Assembly: GCA_023446865.1 (NCBI GenBank)
Contig: JAEXPL010000120.1
Span: 1-5,376 of the forward strand
Direction: 5' to 3'
Length of the DNA: 5,376 nt
DNA from: Verrucomicrobiota bacterium
Lineage (GTDB): Bacteria; Verrucomicrobiota; Verrucomicrobiia; Opitutales; Opitutaceae
Positions 1-5,376 of this stretch are shown one piece after another. The translations under genes were made by a program, and so were the position numbers. The first letter of the stretch is position 1, and every line of letters begins with the position of its first letter. Below the pieces are notes generated by a model, which saw nothing but the letters and a program-made list of their open reading frames with translations, did no database searches and was not told the DNA's origin.

Positions 1-1438
1 CTCCATAGACGTTGCCGGCGGCATCGCCGGTCAGCGGCGGCATGAAGCCGTGGTGGAGGGTTGAGACGGTGCCCTCCGGGGTGATCAGGCGCAGGACGCC
101 CGGCGAGCCCCAGCACTGGACGAAGACGTTGCCGGCCTCGTCGACCGCGATCTCGTCGGGCAAGGCGAACGAGGCGGCGGCCGCCGGACCGTCGGTGACG
201 CCGTCGATTCCCGGTTGGCCGGCGAGAGTGGTGACAACGCCGGCCGGGGTGATTCTGCGGATGGTGTGGTTGTTTCCGTCGGTCACGTACAGGTTGCCGT
301 GACGGTCGGCGGCGATGCTGCGCGGACCGAAGAACCGGGCGGCATCGCCGGTGCCGTCGGTGCTGCCGGATACGCCGGGTTGACCCGCGAAGGTGGAGAC
401 GACGCCGGCCGGAGTGACCTTCCGGATTGCATGGTTGCGGGCGTCCGCCACGTAGAGGCAGCCGTCCGGCGCGAGGGGGCAGCCGAGGTGGTCGCCGAAC
501 CGGGCGACGGTGCCGGCGCCATCGGTGCGGCCGATCGCGTTGCTCGAACTCACGCCCGCGATGGTGACCACGCTCCCATCGGGTGCGACGTGGCGCACGG
601 TGGTGTCGTCGGCGACCAGCAGTCGGCCGGAGTCGGTGGCGGCGATTGCTGCGGGCGAGGTGAAGTTGGCGGTGGCGCGATCTCCGTCCCGGGACCAGCC
701 CTGGCCATTGCCGGCGACGGTGACCACCTCGCCGGCCGGACCGACCTTGCGGATGACACCGTTGACCTGGTCGGCGACGTACACTTGGCCGGAGAGATCG
801 GTTGCGAGACTGAGCGAGTATCCGAAGCGGGCGGCGGAGCCCAGCCCGTCCACCGCGCCGTATGCGCGGGCGGTGCCGGCGAGGTGCGAGACGAGACCGG
901 CGGAGGTGGTCTTGTAGATGGCGGCATCGTTGCCGGAGAAAACGTTGCCGGCCGGATCGACGGCGAGGGTGGGCGGCGGAAGCTGGAACTCGGCGGCGAA
1001 GCCGGGGTAGTAGAGATCGGGATTGTTGTAGTCAGGATAGTGGTACCATCCATTCCGGTTCATCGGGATGTCGACACCGGCGAGTGCAGCGGGCGCGCGT
1101 TGGGCGGCGATCAGGAGATCCACCTCGGTGGCTTCGCGGCCGGCAGGGGCGACGATGGTGGTCACCTCGCCCTGCGGGGTGACCTTGCGGATGGCGTTGT
1201 TGCCGGTGTCGTGGACAAAGAGGTTGCCGGCGAGGTCGGTGATGATCGCCCAGGGCGTATCGAAGCGTGCGGCGCCGCCGCGGCCGTCGGCGTTGCCGAA
1301 GGTGCCGGGGGAACCGGCGAGGGTCGTGACGACACCGGCGGGGGTGATCTTGCGGATGGTGTTGTTGCCGGCGTCGGTGACGTAGGCGTTGGCCGCGGCA
1401 TCGATCGCGATGCCGGAGGGACGGTAGAACCGGGCGGC
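1..1438 (-). repeat. Tandem NHL-repeat coding units, about 165 bp period
   Basis: Eight direct repeats encode the propeller blades of the secreted protein. In gene order they lie at about 1438-1274, 1273-1139, 979-836, 835-674, 673-509, 508-344, 343-179 and 178-1, the last being cut by the window edge. Units 1, 5, 6 and 7 are each 165 bp, and unit 4 is 162 bp. Similarity is visible at DNA level: the segment near 1326-1384 closely matches that near 230-290, both encoding the stretch from the N-N-x-I-R motif to the TPAGVVTTLAG strand. An insertion of about 53 codons separates units 2 and 3. The regular period points to growth by internal duplication; the units have since diverged, especially 3, 5 and 8. 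Confidence 0.8.
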
Positions 1439-1594
1439 GGTGCCGGTGCCGTCGGCGCTGCCATGGGCGGCAATGCCGGCGAGAGTAGAGACGTAGTAGG
1501 GGGTTGTGTAGGTGACCTGTGCGGCGGCGAGGGCCGCGCCCAGTGCGAGACTGAGCGCGGTGGCCGCGCGGAGGTTGGCGATGGAGGTGTGCAT
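1..1594 (-). CDS. Secreted NHL-repeat beta-propeller protein (partial, 3' end beyond left edge)
   Basis: The frame is open from an ATG at 1594-1592 to the left edge, giving 531 codons with no stop. Residues 1-25 look like a Sec signal peptide: a short start containing R9, a hydrophobic Ala/Leu stretch (10-25), and a probable cleavage after AAA before Q26, so the product should be exported. The rest is tandem NHL-type repeats of about 55 residues. Each follows the pattern AARF..P..IA.D..GN.YV.D..N..IRK.TP.G.V.T.AG.....DG. Eight units can be delimited, starting near residues 53, 108, 206, 254, 308, 363, 418 and 473. Such repeats fold as beta-propeller blades and usually serve binding or scaffold roles; no catalytic residues or ligand are evident, so the function is unknown. 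The ATG is chosen because the signal peptide begins there; the nearest in-frame alternative, a TTG at 1663, would add charged, non-signal sequence. There is no clear Shine-Dalgarno. Units 5 and 8 lack the usual N-N-x-I-R-K segment. The C-terminus is not visible. Confidence 0.9.
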   Translation of the reverse strand, partial: MHTSIANLRAATALSLALGAALAAAQVTYTTPYYVSTLAGIAAHGSADGTGTAARFYRPSGIAIDAAANAYVTDAGNNTIRKITPAGVVTTLAGSPGTFGNADGRGGAARFDTPWAIITDLAGNLFVHDTGNNAIRKVTPQGEVTTIVAPAGREATEVDLLIAAQRAPAALAGVDIPMNRNGWYHYPDYNNPDLYYPGFAAEFQLPPPTLAVDPAGNVFSGNDAAIYKTTSAGLVSHLAGTARAYGAVDGLGSAARFGYSLSLATDLSGQVYVADQVNGVIRKVGPAGEVVTVAGNGQGWSRDGDRATANFTSPAAIAATDSGRLLVADDTTVRHVAPDGSVVTIAGVSSSNAIGRTDGAGTVARFGDHLGCPLAPDGCLYVADARNHAIRKVTPAGVVSTFAGQPGVSGSTDGTGDAARFFGPRSIAADRHGNLYVTDGNNHTIRRITPAGVVTTLAGQPGIDGVTDGPAAAASFALPDEIAVDEAGNVFVQCWGSPGVLRLITPEGTVSTLHHGFMPPLTGDAAGNVYG

Positions 1595-1778
1595 GAAAAA
1601 TGGATGGTGCGCCGAGCGGCTGGAGTTCTCGTGGTCCGGTAGGGCGCTCGATGGATAGGACAACCGAGCGGGCGGAACCCGCTATTGGCGGCGGACGGGC
1701 GTGGTGCCGGCGCAGCGGCGCAGGCGCGGGTTGTGTTCGGGCGGGAAACTCTGCCAACCTGCGGCACGTTTTCTGCCG
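1595..1778. promoter_or_regulatory. Divergent intergenic region, presumed back-to-back promoters
   Basis: These 184 bp separate the ATG of the minus-strand NHL gene from the ATG of the plus-strand nuclease gene, so promoters for both units should lie here. No convincing sigma-70 type pair was found on either strand. On the minus strand TTGTCC (1663-1658) lies 16 bases before TACCGG (1641-1636), a weak match at best. Neither gene has a Shine-Dalgarno at the expected distance from its start. The only clear structure is a pair of overlapping inverted repeats, listed separately. The region is inferred to be regulatory from gene orientation rather than from recognised boxes. Confidence 0.5.
1645..1683. 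repeat. Two overlapping inverted repeats in the divergent promoter region
   Basis: A perfect 6-bp inverted repeat, AGCGGG (1667-1672) and CCCGCT (1678-1683), is separated by 5 bases. A second perfect 6-bp pair, CGCTCG (1645-1650) and CGAGCG (1665-1670), is separated by 14 bases. The two share bases 1667-1670, so as RNA hairpins they would be mutually exclusive. They could be an operator dyad, a weak RNA structure, or chance in G+C-rich sequence. There is no T-run, so this is not an intrinsic terminator. Confidence 0.35.
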
Positions 1779-4634
1779 ATGCCGCGAACCTTGAACATCC
1801 TGCCGTGGGACCGGCCGCTCTTGGAGCGGGCGGTGGCGCATTTTGCAGCGGGCTGGAGCGGCGGGGCGCTTGATCTCTCCGACCACATGGTCGTGGTGCC
1901 GACGCGGCAGGCTGGGCGACGGTTGCGCGAGGCCTTGGCTGTGCATGCCGCGGAACGTGGTGGCGCGGTGCTCGCGCCGCGCGTCGTCGTCCCCGAGCAG
2001 ATACTCGATCTCGCGGTGGCGCCGGAGGTCGTGGTGGCCACGCGGGCGCAGGTGCTGATGGCGTGGGTCGAGACGCTGCGCGATGCGGCGTTGGACGAAC
2101 TGCGCGAAGTGTTTCCGATGGATCCGCCGGTCCGGGATTTCGCGTGGGCGCTGCGCCTGGCTGGCGAGATGACGCGTCTGCAGGCGGCGTTGGCCGAGGG
2201 TGGACTGCGTTTCGCCGAGGTGGCGACTCGGGCGGGAGCCGGTTTCGAGGAGCCGCGGCGTTGGGCGCAGCTGGCCCAGCTCGAGTGCGCGGTGGAAACG
2301 CGGCTGGCGGCGCAGAGGGTCACCACGTTGCAGGCGGCGTCGATCGCCGCGGCGGCGGCCCCGGCGCAACCTCCGGAGGGCATCCGGCGCGTCGCGTTGC
2401 TCGGTGTGCCCGATCCGCTGCCCGCGCTGTTGCGTGTGCTCGAAAAGTGGAGCGAATGGGTGGCGGTCGACGTGCTGGCCTTCGGGCCGGAGGCCGGCGC
2501 GGACCTCTTCGACGACTGGGGCCGGCCGCGGCCGGAGGTCTGGCGCGAGCGGCCGCTGGAACTGGAGCCGTTCGAAAGACGTGTGCACCTGTGCGCCGAT
2601 CCGGCGGCGCAGGCGGCGCGAATCGCGGAGCGGTTGGCGGTGACGAAGGACCGGGCCGGAGTTGTCGGTGTGGGGGCGGCGGATCCGGAGGTGCTGCCGC
2701 TGCTGGCGGGCGAGTTGAGCGGCGCCGGTTTGCCGTGCCATCTGCCGGAGGGGCGACCGCTGCAGCGGCACGCGCTGGCCGGGTTGATTGAGGCGTTGGC
2801 GACGGCCGTGCGGGCCGACGACTGGGCCAGCGCGTCTGCGTTGATGCGGCGGACCGAGGTGCTGGATCTGCTTGGTCGAGAGACAGGCGCCGCGTCCGAC
2901 AGACTGCTCGCTGCGCTGGACAAGATCCACGCGGAGCACTTGCCGCCGACACTCGCGGAGGCGCGGCGGCACACGGACGAGCTGGAGAGGGATTATGCCG
3001 GATTCGGCGGGGCGCTCGCGCGGTTGGAGGCGCTGCTCGGCGAATTGAGACGAGGGGCGTTTCCGATGGCGTGGCTGGCCGCGCTCGCGAAGCTGCACGC
3101 GGGGCGTGAGCTCGATCTGACCCGTGCGGAGGATCGCGAGTTCGCCGAGGCGGCGGAGGCCTGGCGCGAGACAGCGGGCGAAGTCGCGGCGGCCGCACCG
3201 GCGCGGCTCCGGGCGGACGAAGCGTGCATGCTGGCGTTGCAGCTCTTCGGAGTCGGACGGATCTTCGACGACAAGCCGGCGGGGGCAACCGAACTCGACG
3301 GCTGGCTGGAGTTGATCTTTCGTGACGAACCGGTGCTGCTGCTCGCCGGGCTCAACGATGGTTGCGTGCCGGAGGCGGTGACAGGGCATGCATTCCTGCC
3401 GGAGTCGCTGCGCGAACGGCTGGGCCTGAAGACCAACACGCAGCGGTTTGCGCGCGATGCGTGGCAGCTGGCGGCGCTGGCAGCGTGCCGGACGGCGGAC
3501 GGGCGGCTGGAGGTCTTCCTCGGGAAGACGTCGGCCGCGGGCGATCCGCTGCGTCCGTCGCGGCTGCTGTTCCAGTGCTCGGACGTCGAGTTGCCGCGGC
3601 GGGTGCAGTTCCTGTTCCGCGACCTGCCGCCGGTGGGGGGCAGCCTCGCGTGGCAGCGTGCCTGGCGCTGGCGCGTGCCGTGGGTGGGCGCACCGGAGCG
3701 GCTGCGGGTGACCGGGTTTCGCGACTATCTGGCGTGCCCGTTCCGCTTCTACCTGAAACACCGGCTGGAGATGGAGACGGTGGATGCGGCGAAGCGGGAA
3801 CTCGATGCGCGCGACTTCGGAACGCTCGTGCATCGCGTGCTCGAACGGCTGGGACAGGATACCGCGTGGCGCGACTGCACCGACGGCGAGGAGTTGGCGC
3901 GGGCGTTCGAAGCCGCGCTCGATGCGGTGGTGGCGGCGCGGTTCGGCGAGGCTCTCTCGCTGCCGTTGCTGGTGCAGGTGCAGTCGGCCCGACAGCGGCT
4001 GGCGGCGGTGGCGCGGTTGCAGGCGGCCGAACGCGCGGCCGGTTGGGTGATCGACCGCACCGAATGGAAGCTGCCCAAGGGTGGGCTGGTGGTGGGTGGT
4101 CTCGCGGTCTCGGGGACGATCGACCGGATCGAGCGTCACGAGGCGACCGGGCGCTGGCGCGTGCTCGACTACAAGACCTCGGAGACGGCGAAGACACCGG
4201 CGAAGGCGCATCTGCGGCCGGATCGCGCCGACAAGGCGTGGCTCGACGCGGCGCGGGTCGACGTGGGCGGCAAGGCGCACCGGTGGACGGACCTGCAGCT
4301 GCCGCTCTACCGCTGGGCGGTTCGCGAGTTGCTGGACGCGCGCGAGGTCGAAATCGGCTATTTCAACCTGCCGAAGGCGGTGACGACGACGGCGATCGCA
4401 CTGTGGGAAGAGTTTGACGACGCATTGCTGGAATCGGCTCTGCGTTGCGCGGAGGCGGTTGGCGCCGGGGTGAAGGCCGGGCGGTTCTGGCCGCCGGCGG
4501 AGGAGCCGGAGAACGACGATTTCGCGACCCTGGTGCACGGCAGCGCGGCGGAGAGCTTCGATGTGAGCGAGTGGCCGGCGGCGGCGCGGGGACAACCGAA
4601 CGCGCCTGAGCGCGATGGGGAGGGCGGAGCATGA
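1779..4634 (+). CDS. AddB/RecB-like PD-(D/E)XK nuclease subunit of a DNA-end-processing complex
   Basis: This 951-residue protein resembles AddB-type subunits: an inactive helicase-like body followed by a RecB-family nuclease. The N-terminal segment VVVPTRQAGRRL (residues 38-49) matches the early helicase-fold strand of this family, but there is no Walker A (GxxGxGKT), so ATP-driven unwinding is unlikely. The central GLNDGCVPEAV (524-534), followed by an R-E-R-L-G-L stretch, is the conserved late helicase-fold region. The nuclease motifs are all present: GTLVHRVLERL with H685, GTIDRIE with D782, VLDYKT with D797 and K799, and LQLPLY with Q840 and Y844. Such enzymes cleave single strands while a partner helicase unwinds broken DNA ends. 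YLACPFRFYL contains C653, the position of the first iron-sulfur cysteine in AddB, but the clustered C-terminal cysteines are absent. The ATG at 1779 is preferred over the upstream GTG at 1701, which would add a 26-residue Arg-rich leader without family character; neither has a good Shine-Dalgarno. The helicase gene overlaps its stop. A generic PD-(D/E)XK family annotation would be equally valid. Confidence 0.9.
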   Translation: MPRTLNILPWDRPLLERAVAHFAAGWSGGALDLSDHMVVVPTRQAGRRLREALAVHAAERGGAVLAPRVVVPEQILDLAVAPEVVVATRAQVLMAWVETLRDAALDELREVFPMDPPVRDFAWALRLAGEMTRLQAALAEGGLRFAEVATRAGAGFEEPRRWAQLAQLECAVETRLAAQRVTTLQAASIAAAAAPAQPPEGIRRVALLGVPDPLPALLRVLEKWSEWVAVDVLAFGPEAGADLFDDWGRPRPEVWRERPLELEPFERRVHLCADPAAQAARIAERLAVTKDRAGVVGVGAADPEVLPLLAGELSGAGLPCHLPEGRPLQRHALAGLIEALATAVRADDWASASALMRRTEVLDLLGRETGAASDRLLAALDKIHAEHLPPTLAEARRHTDELERDYAGFGGALARLEALLGELRRGAFPMAWLAALAKLHAGRELDLTRAEDREFAEAAEAWRETAGEVAAAAPARLRADEACMLALQLFGVGRIFDDKPAGATELDGWLELIFRDEPVLLLAGLNDGCVPEAVTGHAFLPESLRERLGLKTNTQRFARDAWQLAALAACRTADGRLEVFLGKTSAAGDPLRPSRLLFQCSDVELPRRVQFLFRDLPPVGGSLAWQRAWRWRVPWVGAPERLRVTGFRDYLACPFRFYLKHRLEMETVDAAKRELDARDFGTLVHRVLERLGQDTAWRDCTDGEELARAFEAALDAVVAARFGEALSLPLLVQVQSARQRLAAVARLQAAERAAGWVIDRTEWKLPKGGLVVGGLAVSGTIDRIERHEATGRWRVLDYKTSETAKTPAKAHLRPDRADKAWLDAARVDVGGKAHRWTDLQLPLYRWAVRELLDAREVEIGYFNLPKAVTTTAIALWEEFDDALLESALRCAEAVGAGVKAGRFWPPAEEPENDDFATLVHGSAAESFDVSEWPAAARGQPNAPERDGEGGA
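4617..4624 (+). promoter_or_regulatory. Shine-Dalgarno site of the helicase gene
   Basis: GGGGAGGG, containing a full GGAGG core at 4619-4623, ends 6 bases before the ATG at 4631. It lies inside the last codons of the nuclease gene. Unlike the two upstream starts in this window, which lack such a site, this one is strong, and it fixes the helicase start. Together with the ATGA overlap it supports coupled translation of the two subunits. Confidence 0.75.
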
Positions 4635-5376
4635 ACGCGTTGCGGCATGAGATGATTTTTGCGTCGGCGGGCTCGGGCAAGACGTTCACCCTGACGACAC
4701 GCTACATCCGGCTGCTTGCGCTCGGGGTGGCGCCGGAGCGGATCGTGGCGCTGACGTTCACGCGGAAGGCGGCGGGCGAGTTTTTCGGCGAGATCCTCAA
4801 CCGGCTCGCCGGCGCCTGCGGCGACGAGCAGAAGGCGCGCGCACTCGCGGCGGCGGTGGGGCGGCCGGAGCTGACGACGGCGGACTTCCGCCGGTTGCTC
4901 CGCGGGATGGTCGGCGCGATGCACCGGCTCAGCCTCGGCACGCTCGACGGGTTTTTCGCGAAGATTGTGCGCGCGTTTCCGCTCGAACTCGGGCTCGGCG
5001 GCGAGCCGGGGTTGCTCGACGAGCACTCGGCGACGGAGGAGATGCGGCGGGTACTGGCGCAGTTGTTCGCGGCCCGCGGCGGGCTCACGCCGGAGCAACG
5101 CGATCTGCTCGAGGCGTTCCGGCTGGCGACCCTCGGCAAGGAGGAGAAGAACGTGGCGGAGCAGTTCGACGGCTTTGTGCGCGACCACCTCGCGCTCTGG
5201 CGCGCGGCGCCGCAGCCGGCGAAGTGGGGCATGGCAGCGCGGATCTGGCCGAAGGGTTTTCCTTGGAGCGGCATCGCGGACGACGCGGCGACGGCGCGCG
5301 CCGCGGAGGAGGGGATCGAGTGGGCGGCGCGCGCGGCCCTCACCGAGAAACACCCGGCGCGGCTGACGGTTTTCGC
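4631..5376 (+). CDS. UvrD/AddA-like superfamily 1 DNA helicase (partial, 5' end only)
   Basis: The frame is open from the ATG at 4631 to the right edge, giving 248 codons. Residues 11-18, ASAGSGKT, are the Walker A ATP-binding motif of UvrD/RecB/AddA helicases. IVALTFTRKAAGEF (38-51) is motif Ia, and LGTLDGFFAKIVRAFP (102-117) is the family's next conserved block. Known relatives use ATP to unwind duplex ends in the 3'-5' direction and pair with a nuclease subunit. Here the partner is the preceding gene, whose stop overlaps this start by 4 bases. Walker B, the later helicase motifs and any C-terminal nuclease domain lie beyond the window; family members are often around 1000 residues or more. 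Only 10 residues precede Walker A, so the Q motif usually found upstream in UvrD and classical AddA is absent. The later block has D106 where many relatives have His. Whether it is best called AddA, RecB or a separate lineage cannot be settled from this fragment. Confidence 0.9.
   Translation, partial: MNALRHEMIFASAGSGKTFTLTTRYIRLLALGVAPERIVALTFTRKAAGEFFGEILNRLAGACGDEQKARALAAAVGRPELTTADFRRLLRGMVGAMHRLSLGTLDGFFAKIVRAFPLELGLGGEPGLLDEHSATEEMRRVLAQLFAARGGLTPEQRDLLEAFRLATLGKEEKNVAEQFDGFVRDHLALWRAAPQPAKWGMAARIWPKGFPWSGIADDAATARAAEEGIEWAARAALTEKHPARLTVF

Noticed and set aside
1..1438. The possibility that the regularly spaced repeats are a CRISPR array or other non-coding repeat.
   Set aside because: The period is about 165 bp, the units are divergent and have no constant repeat with unique spacers, and they translate without interruption into NHL blades.
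215..1642. A 475-codon plus-strand open frame across the NHL gene, with Gly/Asp/Val-rich periodic sequence.
   Set aside because: It is the complement of the NHL repeats. Its periodicity mirrors the real minus-strand repeats, and it has no signal peptide or known domain, whereas the minus-strand frame has a clean signal peptide and canonical NHL motifs.
1701..1778. A 26-residue N-terminal extension of the nuclease starting at GTG 1701.
   Set aside because: The extension is Arg-rich low-complexity sequence with no Shine-Dalgarno, and the family-like sequence begins at the ATG at 1779. It would also take up much of the divergent promoter region.
3352..4417. Several medium open frames on both strands over the nuclease C-terminal domain, for example 3362-4417 plus and 3352-4197 minus.
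   Set aside because: All are Arg/Ala/Gly- or Pro/Ser-rich shadow frames overlapping the well-supported PD-(D/E)XK domain.
1032..4595. An open frame of about 1190 codons on the minus strand, antisense to most of the nuclease gene and reaching into the NHL gene.
   Set aside because: Its translation is dominated by Arg, Pro, His and Gln with no recognisable domain, as expected for a shadow frame in G+C-rich DNA. The opposite strand encodes a protein with every RecB nuclease motif intact, and the left part lies in a different frame from the convincing NHL protein.
4631..5376. The idea that the nuclease-helicase pair is an anti-phage defence system.
   Set aside because: Nothing nearby (no integrase, defence genes or mobile element) marks a defence island, and the gene order and motifs fit a housekeeping AddAB/RecBCD-like repair pair. 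The neighbour downstream is not visible.

Overview
This window is very G+C-rich (about 70% by eye) bacterial chromosome carrying two divergent transcription units and no sign of mobile DNA. The mix of a secreted NHL-repeat protein, weak or absent Shine-Dalgarno sites at the first genes, and an AddAB/RecB-like pair of a compact type suggests an environmental Gram-negative, possibly Verrucomicrobiota (Opitutales-like). That placement is inference from general style, because no rRNA or marker gene is present.

Layout: (1) Positions 1-1594, minus strand: the first 531 codons of a secreted protein made of tandem NHL-type beta-propeller repeats, running off the left edge. (2) 1595-1778: a 184-bp intergenic region between two divergent starts, with overlapping inverted repeats. 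(3) 1779-4634, plus strand: a complete 951-residue AddB/RecB-type protein, with a degenerate helicase-like N-terminal part and a C-terminal PD-(D/E)XK nuclease whose motifs are all intact. (4) 4631-5376, plus strand: the first 248 codons of a UvrD/AddA-type superfamily 1 helicase, overlapping the nuclease stop by 4 bases (ATGA) and running off the right edge.

The nuclease and helicase are almost certainly co-transcribed and translationally coupled. They most likely form a two-subunit helicase-nuclease that processes double-strand DNA ends for recombinational repair, as AddAB and RecBCD do. The NHL protein is divergently transcribed and has no evident functional tie to them.

I see no clearly new system here. 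The points most worth a second look are the variant features of the AddAB-like pair (iron-sulfur cysteines missing, no Walker A in the nuclease subunit, no Q-motif leader in the helicase) and an aromatic-rich insertion in the propeller protein. Many long ORFs in other frames, including one of about 1190 codons antisense to the nuclease, are shadows of high G+C codon usage.
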